The notes beneath the pieces were generated by a model. That model saw nothing but the letters and a program-made list of their open reading frames with translations. It did not search any database and had not been told where the DNA came from. The translations under genes were made by a program, and so were the position numbers. Positions 17,717 to 26,830 of a DNA stretch of 31,390 nt are shown here, piece by piece. The first letter of the stretch is position 1. Each line of letters begins with the position of its first letter. Source of the DNA: an uncultured bacterium (GTDB lineage: Bacteria; Hydrogenedentota; Hydrogenedentia; Hydrogenedentales; CAILVY01); assembly GCA_937951485.1 (NCBI GenBank), contig CALEDJ010000055.1:1-31390 (forward strand), in the 5' to 3' direction.

Positions 17717-17807
17717 AGTGCGGAATGGGGAGTGCGGAGTGCGGAATGGGGAGTGCGGAGTGCGGAGTGGGGAGTGCGGAGTGCGGAGTGCGGAGTGCGG
17801 AATGGGG
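17717..17807. repeat. Heptanucleotide microsatellite, 13 units
   Basis: Thirteen consecutive 7-bp units, mostly AGTGCGG with AATGGGG and one AGTGGGG variant, occupy 91 bp. The variants recur in an AGTGCGG/AGTGCGG/AATGGGG pattern, suggesting higher-order 21-bp duplication. It lies upstream of pcs and outside any convincing gene. Confidence 0.9.
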
Positions 17808-17865
17808 ACGGGGCATCCTTCCGCGTGTGCGTTGCAAGACAGATTGCCAAGGGCAAAAAACTAGG

Positions 17866-18020
17866 GTAACCGTTCACGGGGTCCAGAATGTGAAAACACT
17901 CGGAAAACCGCACTTTTCGGATCACAAGTCGTGGCATTTTGCCGCATTTTCGCGCCGTTCTTCCGCTGCAATTGCGAAAAACCCCATGTTTTTTGGGGGT
18001 TCAACCCCGTGAACGGTTAC
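17866..18020. mobile_element. 155-bp MITE-like element with 17-bp inverted ends
   Basis: GTAACCGTTCACGGGGT (17866-17882) is exactly reverse-complementary to 18004-18020. The interior is 121 bp, has no coding capacity, and contains runs of A and T unlike its surroundings. No clear target duplication flanks it. It might be a non-autonomous transposable element, a palindromic dispersed repeat, or a large RNA structure. The rest of the 513-bp gap 17638-18150 holds the heptamer array and no gene. Confidence 0.55.
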
Positions 18021-18150
18021 AAACCAGGGAACGCCTGGCGGGTTTGCGCCATTGGGCGGGCTGGGATAAGATAGGCGGAGACGTGTGGGCGGAACCATGA
18101 ACGGTCGGAACACAACGGGCGCCAGGATAAGACGCGGTTCGGAGTGACGG

Positions 18151-19218
18151 ATGGATGCGGAAGCGGTGACAGCAAAGCGCACGGCGGTTCTGTGGTTGCT
18201 GGTGGCGCTGGTATTCGCCGGCTTCAATGCTGTTTATTGGCCGGTGCGCCATCACCAGCGAATGACGGATCCGGAGAATTATCTGGCGCATGCGCAGGCG
18301 CTGTATGCGGCGGGCCGCGCCGACGCCGCCCTGACGCGGCTTCATGCGGGCGTGGACCAGTTCCGCCCTTCTTGTGCGGAACCCTACGCGCTGTTGGCCG
18401 CCTGGCAACGCGCCGGGGGGCAGACCTTGGAGGCGCAACTGCGGGAAACGCAGGCGCGCCTTTTTGAAGCGGGCGCGGCGCCGGATGCCGATGCGGCGAC
18501 GGCGTTGATCCATGACGCGGTGGCGCGGGATTTGGATGCGCGGCCCATCGCGGCCATTGCCGTAGAGACACAACGTTACCTGCTGGAACCGGCGACGCGC
18601 TTGTGCGCGGCGCTGGGCGCGCCCGAAGCCGCAGTCATCATGACCGCTGCGGAACGCCTCGCGCTGTTGCGTATCGCCGACGCCGCGCTGGCACTGGATG
18701 GCATGATCGGCGGCACCGGCCTGGGCAGTCCCACGGACATCCTCGTGCAGAGCATGGGCGGTGTCGGCGGGCGCGCGCATATCTTCCTGCGCGGGCGTGA
18801 CTATGGCGGCCCGCCGCGCGGCATGTATCTGGCCCTGATCGATCCACAGTCGGGGCAGGTGACGCAGGCGGGCGTCTTTGACCTCTGGGAATCGGAAGAG
18901 GAGGCGGGGCGCATGCTGCGTTTCATGCGCAATGCGCCCAACGGCATTATCGGCGCTTTCGCGGTGGCGGACGACGCGTCGGTGTATCTGACCCCGGAGT
19001 TGGAGGCGGAAATGCTCGCCTTCGGCCTGGAGCGCAGGACCGTGATCCGGCGCGCCCCCGCGTTTTTCGGGCTGCGGCACGCCTTCGCGGCCATCGGTGT
19101 GAAGGGCGCGGCCCGCGGGGCGGCCCTTCAGGCATGGTCGCCCGAGGGCGGCAGCGATTGCCCCGCGAAGCCCGCCACGTGCGGCGTGATACGACCGGCG
19201 AGGGAACCTGCGCGATGA
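18151..19218 (+). CDS. Membrane-anchored protein with TPR-like region and ILEI/FAM3-like domain
   Basis: 355 residues. One N-terminal membrane anchor (about 11-30) with the rest predicted outside the cytoplasm. Residues 41-110 look like one or two TPR-like helical pairs (DPENYLAHAQALYAAGRADA). Residues 197-332 match the ILEI (interleukin-like EMT inducer, FAM3) domain pattern: GRAHIFLRG, GMYLALIDPQSGQV, AGVFDLWESEEEA, NGIIGAFAVADDAS, LRHAFAAIGVKGA. In animals the fold occurs in FAM3 cytokines and in glycan-related enzymes such as POMGNT1, where it binds sugar. The start has GGAG 6 nt upstream. The stop overlaps the start of the WecA-like gene (ATGA, 19215-19218), implying joint work in surface-glycan synthesis. 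The domain call is by eye. Confidence 0.8.
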   Translation: MDAEAVTAKRTAVLWLLVALVFAGFNAVYWPVRHHQRMTDPENYLAHAQALYAAGRADAALTRLHAGVDQFRPSCAEPYALLAAWQRAGGQTLEAQLRETQARLFEAGAAPDADAATALIHDAVARDLDARPIAAIAVETQRYLLEPATRLCAALGAPEAAVIMTAAERLALLRIADAALALDGMIGGTGLGSPTDILVQSMGGVGGRAHIFLRGRDYGGPPRGMYLALIDPQSGQVTQAGVFDLWESEEEAGRMLRFMRNAPNGIIGAFAVADDASVYLTPELEAEMLAFGLERRTVIRRAPAFFGLRHAFAAIGVKGAARGAALQAWSPEGGSDCPAKPATCGVIRPAREPAR

Positions 19219-20288
19219 TGCGGCATCCGTGGACACTCTACCTCGCGGTCGGCATCGGATCGCTTGCGGCGACGCTGCTTCTGACGCCTCTTTGCCGGCG
19301 GCTGGCCCTGCGCCTGGATGTCGTGGACCGTCCGAACGCGCGCAAGGTGCACACGCGCAGTGTGCCGTATCTCGGCGGGCTGCCGTTTTATTTCTGTTTC
19401 CTGGGCGTCATTCTGGCGTTGGAGGTCTGGCGTCCGGAATTTTCGCAGCCGGTGCTTTTTCCCATGGCGCTCCTGGGCACGATCATCGTACTCATGGGCC
19501 TTTATGATGACGTGCGCGACATGTCCAGTTTCGCCAAACTGGTCATCGAATTAATCATCACGCTGGCGCTGTGTTTGTGGGGGTTTCGCGCGGCGCAGAT
19601 TGCGCATCCGCTCGGCGGGGCCTGGCAACTCGGTTTGCTGGCGCTGATCATCACGCCGCTGTGGATCGTGGGCGTGATGAACGCGGTGAACTTCTCCGAC
19701 GGCCTCGACGGCCTTGCCGCCGGGCTGGTATTCATCTGCGCGGCGACCCTTTTCGCCATCTCCTTGCGGGCCAACCAGGTCTTCTCCTGTGTTATCATGG
19801 CCTATCTCATGGGAACCACCCTGGGCTTCCTCCGTTACAACTTCCATCCCGCTTCGGTGTTCATGGGCGACACCGGCGCGCTTTTCCTCGGCTTCGTGCT
19901 CGCCACCTCCGCGATGGTGCAGCAGCAGAAAGGCGTCACCATCATCGCGCTGGCGGTGCCCATGGTCGTGATCGCCGTGCCCATTGTGGACACCGCGCTC
20001 AGTTTCCTGCGTCGTCTCCAGCGGGCCCGCGAAGGGCAGTTCTTTTCCCCTGACCGTAATCACCTGCATCATCGCCTGCTCGATCTCGGTCTCTCGCAGG
20101 TCCAGGTGGTGCTCGCGCTCTACTACATCTCCGCCTGCATGGGCCTGCTTGCCTTCATCCTCTCCGTCGCCCCGCCGCATTACGGCTTCCTGATCCTCAT
20201 CCTCGCCGCCATGGCCATCTGTTTCGGCGTGGTCGTGCTGCGGTTTATCGAGAACATGGCGATATCGCCGCGCCCGCCAAAACCCTGA
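19215..20288 (+). CDS. WecA/TagO-type undecaprenyl-phosphate N-acetylhexosamine-1-phosphate transferase
   Basis: A polytopic membrane enzyme of 357 residues in the MraY/WecA superfamily. It would transfer an N-acetylhexosamine 1-phosphate from a UDP-sugar to undecaprenyl phosphate on the cytoplasmic face, starting an O-antigen, enterobacterial-common-antigen-like or teichoic-type glycan. Conserved sites: RKVHTRSVPYLGG (43-55), YDDVRDMS with D98-D99, NAVNFSDGLDGLAAG (156-170), FMGDTGALFLGF (216-227) and the HLHHRL loop (283-288). The HxHH motif and overall layout place it with WecA/TagO/Rfe rather than MraY. Translation is coupled to the preceding ILEI-domain gene. Sugar specificity is not decidable from sequence. 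Confidence 0.94.
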   Translation: MMRHPWTLYLAVGIGSLAATLLLTPLCRRLALRLDVVDRPNARKVHTRSVPYLGGLPFYFCFLGVILALEVWRPEFSQPVLFPMALLGTIIVLMGLYDDVRDMSSFAKLVIELIITLALCLWGFRAAQIAHPLGGAWQLGLLALIITPLWIVGVMNAVNFSDGLDGLAAGLVFICAATLFAISLRANQVFSCVIMAYLMGTTLGFLRYNFHPASVFMGDTGALFLGFVLATSAMVQQQKGVTIIALAVPMVVIAVPIVDTALSFLRRLQRAREGQFFSPDRNHLHHRLLDLGLSQVQVVLALYYISACMGLLAFILSVAPPHYGFLILILAAMAICFGVVVLRFIENMAISPRPPKP

Positions 20289-20468
20289 CGCAATCGCAAA
20301 TCCGAAAACACGCAATTACATGACAATTGAAGGTGATGCATCGGAGACCTTCGGTCGGGGATGTGGCGCAGTCTGGAGACCCGGCACAACAACAAAGGAA
20401 AGGAGACCGCTCACACCACAGGCGACCGAAGAGATCGGAAGACCGGCCACGACAGATGGATCAGGAGA

Positions 20469-21692
20469 TCAACCGAAGTCATCGAAGGCGATCATTTCCT
20501 CTTCGACGCCGAGGTTGTCGAGCATTTTGGTGCACGCGGAAAGCATGAGGGGGGGGCCGCAGAGGTAATACTCGATGTCTTCGGGGGCGGGGTGGTCTTT
20601 GAGGTATTCGTCGTAGAGCACCTGGTGGATGAATCCGGTCAGGCCGGTCCAGTTGTCTTCGGGCATCGGCTCGGACAGGGCGACATGCCATTTGAAATTG
20701 GGGAATTCGCGCTGGATGCTGTCGAAATCCTCGACGTAGAACATTTCGCGGAGGCTCCGTGCGCCGTACCAGAAGGTGACTTTGCGCTGGGTGCGCAGGC
20801 GGCGGAACTGGTCGAAGATGTGGGATCGCATGGGGGCCATGCCTGCGCCGCCGCCGATAAAGCACATTTCGCGGTCGGTTTCTTTTGCGAAGAATTCGCC
20901 GTAGGGACCGGAAATGGTGACCTCATCGCCTGGTTTCAGATTGAAAATATAGGAGGACATGATGCCGGGCGGGATGCCGTGGGTGCGGGGCGGGGGCGTG
21001 GCGATGCGGACGTTGAGCATGATGATGCCGCGCTCTTCGGGGTAATTCGCCATGGAATAGGCGCGGGTGACCGGTTCGTCGGTGGTTGACGAGAGTTCCC
21101 ACAGGTTGAGCGCGTCCCAGGCGTCGCGGAACCGCTCTTCGATATCGAAGTCTTTGAAATGCACGGTGTGCGGCGGGCATTCGATCTGGATATAGCCGCC
21201 GGCGCGGAAGGGCACGGACTCGCCTTCCGGCAGTTCCAGCACCAGTTCTTTGATGAAGGTGGCGACGTTGTGGTTGGAGCGGACGCGGCACTGCCACTTT
21301 CGGACGTTGAAGACTTCCGGGGGCAGTTCGATCTTCATGTTCTGCTTGACCTTGACCTGGCAGGACAGACGCACGCCTTCTCGCGCTTCGCGGCGGTTGA
21401 TGTGGCTCTCTTCTGTGGGCAGGATGGCGCCGCCGCCCTCCTGCACCGTCACCTTGCAGACGCCGCAACTGCCTTTGCCGCCGCAGGCGGAGGGAATGAA
21501 GATTTTCTGGTTGGCGAGCGTGGCCAGAAGGGTGCCGCCGGCGGGCACGCTCAAGGCCTTGTCCGGGTCGTCGTTCACCAGAATGGTCACATTGCCGCTG
21601 CTGACAAGTTTCGATTTGGCCGCCATCAGCACGATGACCAGCGTAAGCACGACCAGTGTGAACATCAACATGCCCAACAGAACAACCTGCAT
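20469..21692 (-). CDS. nqrF: Na+-NQR subunit F (NADH dehydrogenase, 2Fe-2S/FAD)
   Basis: The NADH-oxidising subunit of the Na+-translocating NADH:quinone oxidoreductase. 407 residues: one N-terminal membrane anchor (about 3-24), a plant-type ferredoxin domain with C70, C76, C79 and C111 ([11 protein letters not shown]), then a FNR-like module with the FAD site RAYSMANYP (210-218) and the NADH site [11 protein letters not shown] (280-290), ending near [11 protein letters not shown]. Full length, and the last gene of nqrABCDEF. It is separated from the convergent wecA-like gene by 180 bp in which I see only a short GACC/GGTC hairpin and no clear terminator. Confidence 0.98.
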   Translation of the reverse strand: MQVVLLGMLMFTLVVLTLVIVLMAAKSKLVSSGNVTILVNDDPDKALSVPAGGTLLATLANQKIFIPSACGGKGSCGVCKVTVQEGGGAILPTEESHINRREAREGVRLSCQVKVKQNMKIELPPEVFNVRKWQCRVRSNHNVATFIKELVLELPEGESVPFRAGGYIQIECPPHTVHFKDFDIEERFRDAWDALNLWELSSTTDEPVTRAYSMANYPEERGIIMLNVRIATPPPRTHGIPPGIMSSYIFNLKPGDEVTISGPYGEFFAKETDREMCFIGGGAGMAPMRSHIFDQFRRLRTQRKVTFWYGARSLREMFYVEDFDSIQREFPNFKWHVALSEPMPEDNWTGLTGFIHQVLYDEYLKDHPAPEDIEYYLCGPPLMLSACTKMLDNLGVEEEMIAFDDFG

Positions 21693-21716
21693 GGGTTCCT
21701 CGCCTCTTCTGTCCGA

Positions 21717-22334
21717 TTACAGTTGGATTCCCGAAAACGCCATGAAACCAAGCGCCATCAGCCCGGTCAGTATGAACGCCATGCCGAGGCCGCGCAGGCC
21801 CGCCGGCACATTGCTGTAGCGCATCTTATCGCGTATTGCCGCCAGCCCCACGATGGCGAGCATCCAGCCCACCCCCGAACCGATGGCGAAGACCATGCTC
21901 TCGCCGAAGGCGTAATCCCGCTGGTCCATGAACAGCGCCGATCCCAGAATGGCGCAGTTCACCGCAATCAGCGGCAGAAAGACGCCCAATGCCGCGTACA
22001 GGGTCGGGACATATTTGTCCAGCACCATTTCCACGAGTTGGACCAGGGCGGCAATTGCGCCGATGTAACTGAGGAAACTCAGGAAGCGCAAGTCCACCTG
22101 CGCCATGCCGGGGTGAATCCAGGCCAGCGCCCCCTCCTTGAGCAGATAGTTCAGGATCAGGTTGCTGATTCCCACCGCCATGACCAGCACGAAGGTCACC
22201 GCTGTGCCCAATCCTATGGCCGTTTCCACCTTTTTCGAACATGCCAGAAATGAGCACATGCCCAGGAAAAAGGCCAGCGCCATGTTCTCGATGAAGACCG
22301 CCTTGATCGCGATGCTCAGATAGTGTTCCAGCAT
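21717..22334 (-). CDS. nqrE: Na+-NQR subunit E
   Basis: A 205-residue membrane subunit with six hydrophobic segments. It is one of the inverted-topology pair NqrD/NqrE that carries an intramembrane iron site and moves electrons across the membrane from NqrF. Family signatures include [28 protein letters not shown] (split as [12 protein letters not shown] and [10 protein letters not shown]) and [13 protein letters not shown]. The cysteines in [12 protein letters not shown] and VNCAILG are in the positions expected for the metal site. The start lies 1 nt after the nqrD stop, so translation is probably coupled. Confidence 0.97.
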   Translation of the reverse strand: MLEHYLSIAIKAVFIENMALAFFLGMCSFLACSKKVETAIGLGTAVTFVLVMAVGISNLILNYLLKEGALAWIHPGMAQVDLRFLSFLSYIGAIAALVQLVEMVLDKYVPTLYAALGVFLPLIAVNCAILGSALFMDQRDYAFGESMVFAIGSGVGWMLAIVGLAAIRDKMRYSNVPAGLRGLGMAFILTGLMALGFMAFSGIQL

Positions 22335-22335
22335 A

Positions 22336-22971
22336 TCACTCTTTCTCGACCTGTTCTGGTTTCCATTCGCGAAGCATCCAGACGAACAATCCCGTCAGAA
22401 TCAACGCGCTGGGCGCCATGAGCAGCAGTCCGTTGGGGGTGTACCAGCCGCCCTCGGTTACCAGCGGCAGCACGCTGTAGCCCAGCACCTTGCCCGATCC
22501 GAACAATTCCCTGCAGAAGCCCAGCCCGAGCAGGATCATGCTGTACCCCAGGCCGTTCCCGATGCCGTCAATGAAACTCGCAAAGGGCGGATTCTGCAAC
22601 GCGAAGGCCTCGGCGCGGCCCATCACGATGCAGTTGGTGATGATCAGTCCGACGAAAACCGATAACTCCTTGCTGATGGTCGGCACGAATGCCTTGAGAA
22701 TCTGGTCGGCGATGATGACCAGCGAGGCGATAATCGTCAACTGGATGATGATGCGTACGCTCGACGGCACATAGTTTCGGATAATGCTCACGGCCAGGCA
22801 TGCCAGGCCGGTCACAAAGGTCAGCGAAACGGCCATCACGATGGCCTTGTCCAGTTTTGTGGTGACGGCCAGCGCGGAGCAGATGCCCAGCACCTGCAAG
22901 AGAATCGGATTGTTGTTGAAGAGCGGGTCCAGCAGCACCGCCCGTTCTTTTTTGGTAAATGCGAATCCCAT
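22336..22971 (-). CDS. nqrD: Na+-NQR subunit D
   Basis: A 211-residue membrane subunit, partner of NqrE. Conserved stretches: [22 protein letters not shown] and [23 protein letters not shown], each with a cysteine of the intramembrane Fe/2Fe-2S site (ICSALAV and ITNCIVMG), and the [22 protein letters not shown] region. ATG 22971 has AAGGAG 11 nt upstream and lies 5 nt after the nqrC stop codon. The open frame extends into nqrC but that part is out-of-family. Confidence 0.97.
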   Translation of the reverse strand: MGFAFTKKERAVLLDPLFNNNPILLQVLGICSALAVTTKLDKAIVMAVSLTFVTGLACLAVSIIRNYVPSSVRIIIQLTIIASLVIIADQILKAFVPTISKELSVFVGLIITNCIVMGRAEAFALQNPPFASFIDGIGNGLGYSMILLGLGFCRELFGSGKVLGYSVLPLVTEGGWYTPNGLLLMAPSALILTGLFVWMLREWKPEQVEKE

Positions 22972-22976
22972 GACGA

Positions 22977-23756
22977 TCAGGCTCCTTCTTCCCGGAATCG
23001 CTTCAAATAGGGGCCGAATCCATCGTCGCCCAGCCAGAATTGCAGCAGGTGCGACACGCCACGGCTGGTCAGTGTCGCGCCGGACAATCCGTCCACGTGA
23101 TGCGGGTCGCTGTCCGGCGGGCCGGCCTGCCCCTTGATTACTTCTATACGCGGCTTCCACTCTGTGTCAAATGCCTTGCGGCCTTCCCATAGCGTCTTCC
23201 AGCGGGGATTGTCCACCTCGCCGCCCAGCCCCGGCGTTTCGGCGTGTTCATAAAAGGTGAGCCCCCGGATGGTCGTGGTGTCCTTGTCCAATGCAAGGAA
23301 CCCGTACAGTGTGGACCACAAGCCCATGCCCTCGACCGGCAGCACGATCTGCGCCACGGTATTGTTTTCCATGACGAGAAAGACCAGCGCCCGATGGGGC
23401 AGGCGCATGACGCGGGCGGGATTTTCCGGCGCGGGTCGGCTGGTGGCCGGGTCGCGGGCAGCCCGTCGCTGATCAAAGGTATCGGGGTCAAGGCTTTCAT
23501 CATAGGCGCCCGATGCCAGTTCCACCACTTTAGGTTGAATGCGCTCGCGGAAACGGCTCTCGATTTCCGTGCGCGAGAGGCGTTCGCCCGGCCCCACCAG
23601 TCCCGCAACGGACAAGACCTTCAGTTGCCGGTCCAGGATCTGATTGGCACGCTGCCGCTCCCGCAGTCCCACCGCGGAACTCGAAACCAGAACCGAACAG
23701 ATGCCGCACACCAGTGTTGCGAAGCATATGGTGTAAAGGGGGCTGTCACGCCGCAT
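22977..23756 (-). CDS. nqrC: Na+-NQR subunit C
   Basis: A 259-residue periplasmic subunit with one N-terminal membrane segment (about 7-29). It carries a covalently bound FMN attached by phosphoester to a threonine in the SGAT motif, here [11 protein letters not shown] with T228. Other landmarks: [19 protein letters not shown] and [17 protein letters not shown] 23756 overlaps the end of nqrB by 11 nt. Attachment of FMN needs the ApbE flavin transferase, which is not in this window. Confidence 0.97.
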   Translation of the reverse strand: MRRDSPLYTICFATLVCGICSVLVSSSAVGLRERQRANQILDRQLKVLSVAGLVGPGERLSRTEIESRFRERIQPKVVELASGAYDESLDPDTFDQRRAARDPATSRPAPENPARVMRLPHRALVFLVMENNTVAQIVLPVEGMGLWSTLYGFLALDKDTTTIRGLTFYEHAETPGLGGEVDNPRWKTLWEGRKAFDTEWKPRIEVIKGQAGPPDSDPHHVDGLSGATLTSRGVSHLLQFWLGDDGFGPYLKRFREEGA

Positions 23757-24954
23757 ATCGCGCCACCCTCCGTTTGATGTTCGCTTGCACCACAAAATAA
23801 TCAATCAAGGGAGCGAATACGTTCATGAGGAGAATCGCCAGCATTACCGTCTCCGGGTACGCCGGATTCACCACGCGCATCAGGACAATCAGGAACCCGA
23901 TCAACAACCCGTAAATCCAGCGGCCGATGTCCGTGAACGCCGACGTGACGGGGTCAGTCGCCATGAAGACCGCGCCAAACGCGAAGCCGCCCAGCACCAG
24001 GTGCCAGTGTACGGGTATCTGGAAGGCGGGATTGCTTTGCGAGCCAATGAGATTCAACCCGACCGCGGTCACAATCGCGCCGATGCAGACACCGGCCATT
24101 GTGCGCCATGACGCGATGCCGGTGAGAATCAGCACCGCCGCCCCCAGGAGGCACGCCAGGGCAGAGGTCTCGCCCATGGACCCCGCTTCAAAGCCGAGGA
24201 ACGACTGCCACCAACTCGCCTGCGACAGCGCCTCCATGCCTTTGTCTTTCGCCATCGCGAGCAGGGTCGCCCCGCTGTAACCGTCCACCGCCGTCCACAC
24301 CTTGTCGCCGCTGATTTGCGCCGGATAGCCGAAATACAGGAAAGCGCGCGCCGTCAGCGCCGGATTCAGGATATTCATCCCGACCCCGCCGAAGACCTCC
24401 TTGCCGATCACCACGCCGAAACTGATGCCCAGCGCCACCTGCCACAGCGGGATCGTCGGCGGCAGGGTCAGGGGAAACAGGAGGCTGGTCACCAGGAAGC
24501 CTTCATTGATCTCATGTCTGCGCACCACGGCGAAGAGCACTTCCCAGAAGCCGCCCGCCGCCAGAGTCATGAGGTACACGGGGAGGAAATAGAGCGCGCC
24601 GTGAATCATGCAAGCGAGAATGCTGTTCGGGTTGTAGCCGACGCCCAGCATCCCCATCAGCGCATGCCGCCACCCGCTTTGCTCTGCGGCGCCCATCGCC
24701 GCCATCGCCGCGTTGGCCTGGTAACCTGTGTTGTACAGCGCCATCAGCACGCAGGGGGTCAGCGCAACCACCACGGTGATCATCAGACGCTTCAGGTCCA
24801 GCGCATCCCGCGCGTGCGAGGCCGTCTTCGTCACGGTGCCGGACGTGTACATGAAGGTGTCGGTGGCCTCCCAAACCGGGTAGAGGCGTTCCAGTTTCCC
24901 GCCCTTCTCGAAGAACTTCGCCTGTTTGTCCAGTATGTTTCGTAGCGCTTTCAT
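23746..24954 (-). CDS. nqrB: Na+-NQR subunit B
   Basis: A 402-residue polytopic membrane subunit that forms the sodium channel and carries covalent FMN and riboflavin. The FMN threonine is T230 in DGYSGATLL. Other family stretches are [41 protein letters not shown] and [20 protein letters not shown]. Transmembrane segments are distributed along the whole protein. The start is 73 bp after nqrA. Confidence 0.98.
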   Translation of the reverse strand: MKALRNILDKQAKFFEKGGKLERLYPVWEATDTFMYTSGTVTKTASHARDALDLKRLMITVVVALTPCVLMALYNTGYQANAAMAAMGAAEQSGWRHALMGMLGVGYNPNSILACMIHGALYFLPVYLMTLAAGGFWEVLFAVVRRHEINEGFLVTSLLFPLTLPPTIPLWQVALGISFGVVIGKEVFGGVGMNILNPALTARAFLYFGYPAQISGDKVWTAVDGYSGATLLAMAKDKGMEALSQASWWQSFLGFEAGSMGETSALACLLGAAVLILTGIASWRTMAGVCIGAIVTAVGLNLIGSQSNPAFQIPVHWHLVLGGFAFGAVFMATDPVTSAFTDIGRWIYGLLIGFLIVLMRVVNPAYPETVMLAILLMNVFAPLIDYFVVQANIKRRVARYAA

Positions 24955-25027
24955 AGGCCCTTGTTTTTCGCGTCGCCGGCCGGTCGCCGCTGCGCCTTAT
25001 TTTTGTAAACACCCGCCGGTCGCCGGG

Positions 25028-26383
25028 TCATCCTTCCTTCTCGATGATGGTGAGGTTTCGCCGAAGAATCGGTCCATAATCGAATTTGCACGGACACACG
25101 AAGGTGCACAGTGCCAGGTCTTCCTCTTCCAGTTCGAGGCAGCCCAACTGTTCGGCGCGTTCGATGTCTTCCATGATCAACGCCCGAAGCAGAAAAGTCG
25201 GCATGATGTCCATCGGCATCACGCGCTCATACACGCCGATCGGGACCATCGCCCGGTGGCCGCCGTTCAACGATGTGGTAAACGCGAATTTCTTTTTGCC
25301 CCGTTGCAGCGCCGAGGTGAATGCATTGACGATGCTGAACCGGTCCTTGCCCGGCGCGAGCCAGCCCAGAAATTCCCGTTCGCGTCCCTCGCGCAAGACG
25401 CTCACCTGCTGGTGGTAGCGGCCAAGATAGCCGTGGATTTCCCCCATGGCCGTACGGCCGGAAAGGACCGAACCGGAGATGACCCGTTGCTCGCCCGGCT
25501 CCAGTTCGTCCGCCGTCAATTCATCCAGGCTCGCGCCCAGACGCGTGCGCAACAGGCGCGGCCGCTTTACCCCCGGCCCTGCCAGCGCAACCATGCGCCG
25601 CGTATCCAGGCGACCCGTTAAAAACAACGCGCCGAAAGCCAGCACATCCTGAATGCCGATATACCAGACCGTCTTGTTGCGGTGTACGGGATCAAGCAGG
25701 TGAACATGCACGCCCACCGTGCCGCTTGGATGCGGACCGGAGAATTCCTCCACTTCCACGCCGATGTTCGGCGGCGGCGACACTTTGGACCCCGCTGCGC
25801 GGCAGAAGTACACCTTGCCGTCCGTCAATTTGGACACCGCCAGCGCGCCCGCGGCCAACTCCGTTTCACGCCCTGAGACAATCACCTCGATGGACGGCGC
25901 ATGCGGATTGGTGTCCATGGCATTGATGAATATCGAATGCGGTTTGCTGTCGGGCGCGGGCACCTTTCCGAAAGGCCTTGTGCGCAGCGCGGTCCACAAC
26001 CCGGATTCGATCAGCAATCCCACCGTCTGGTCGCGCGTCAACAACGCCAGGTCCTTACCGGTGTACTGTGTGAAGGCGACTTCTTCTTCTTCGGACGCCA
26101 GATCAATCACGACCGACTGCAATGCGCGGCGCTCCCCGCGATTGATGGTTACCACGCCTGCGCCCGGCGCGGTGTACAAGATACCCGGTGTTTTTTTGTC
26201 TTCAAAAAGGACCTGTCCCCGTTTCACCGTTTCCCCGGTTTTCACGAAAAAGGTCGGTCGCATGCCCACGTAATCTTCGGCGATCAGCGCGACGCGGTGC
26301 ACGGGCCGCGCATCTTCCACCACTTGCTGCGGTTCGCCCGCTATCGGCAGGTCAAGCCCTTTTTTGATCACATGCAAGCCCAT
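25028..26383 (-). CDS. nqrA: Na+-NQR subunit A
   Basis: The peripheral cytoplasmic subunit of NQR, 451 residues, without membrane segments. It begins [18 protein letters not shown] and carries the NqrA/RnfC-like biotinyl-lipoyl-type domain ([24 protein letters not shown]). The C-terminal region ends [21 protein letters not shown] with cysteines. ATG 26383 is set by GGGAG 6 nt upstream. First gene of nqrABCDEF. The presence of NqrA and of a ferredoxin-FNR-type NqrF identifies this as NQR and not the related RNF complex. Confidence 0.98.
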   Translation of the reverse strand: MGLHVIKKGLDLPIAGEPQQVVEDARPVHRVALIAEDYVGMRPTFFVKTGETVKRGQVLFEDKKTPGILYTAPGAGVVTINRGERRALQSVVIDLASEEEEVAFTQYTGKDLALLTRDQTVGLLIESGLWTALRTRPFGKVPAPDSKPHSIFINAMDTNPHAPSIEVIVSGRETELAAGALAVSKLTDGKVYFCRAAGSKVSPPPNIGVEVEEFSGPHPSGTVGVHVHLLDPVHRNKTVWYIGIQDVLAFGALFLTGRLDTRRMVALAGPGVKRPRLLRTRLGASLDELTADELEPGEQRVISGSVLSGRTAMGEIHGYLGRYHQQVSVLREGREREFLGWLAPGKDRFSIVNAFTSALQRGKKKFAFTTSLNGGHRAMVPIGVYERVMPMDIMPTFLLRALIMEDIERAEQLGCLELEEEDLALCTFVCPCKFDYGPILRRNLTIIEKEG

Positions 26384-26404
26384 GGAGACTCCCAATCCCT
26401 GCAA

Positions 26405-26454
26405 GACGCATCTGCGTCACGTTATGCAAGCATGCTCTTACCTAACGTTCGTTA
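26405..26454 (-). promoter_or_regulatory. Two inverted repeats upstream of nqrA
   Basis: GACGCA/TGCGTC with 2-bp spacing (26405-26418) and TAACG/CGTTA with 2-bp spacing (26443-26454) lie 20-70 bp upstream of nqrA. The second has the style of a TetR-family operator. A confident promoter was not found. The remainder of the 447-bp gap up to 26830 is relatively AT-rich and holds one small hairpin followed by Ts (26531-26550) and no supportable gene. Confidence 0.4.
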
Positions 26455-26830
26455 AGAGGAAAATAACATGAAGAGCCACAAAACGGGTGCAATTGTACAC
26501 ATTGGCACGCTTCGGATCAAGCGCAATGAGGCATTTGTGAAATGCGCTTTTTCACCTTCCAAAAGGACAGTCCTATCGGAGGTATCAGGGGATTTCGATG
26601 TTGCCACGGCCAAGAACGCTCATTTTGCAAATGCCTGCGATACTTTTTGCGTGCGTGCACGCATGAAGCCACGACTAATTCGAACTATGTTGATTATATT
26701 ACAGATATTTTTGAGATGCGGCGAAAAGCAATCAACATTTATCGCGCCTGTGAAACTGGAATACCCCTTACGGACTGCTTCGCTTGATTCGGCGGGGGAC
26801 TCCATTTGTGTCGGCGTTTCGCCCGGGGGT

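Noticed and set aside
17717-17807. Possible CRISPR array
   Set aside because: Units are 7 bp without spacers, so it is a microsatellite.
20357-20385. tRNA-like start GGGGATGTGGCGCAGTCTGG
   Set aside because: The following bases do not form the D, anticodon or T arms of a tRNA.
20469-26383. RNF complex
   Set aside because: NqrA and the ferredoxin-FNR type NqrF, plus the order A-B-C-D-E-F, mark it as NQR.
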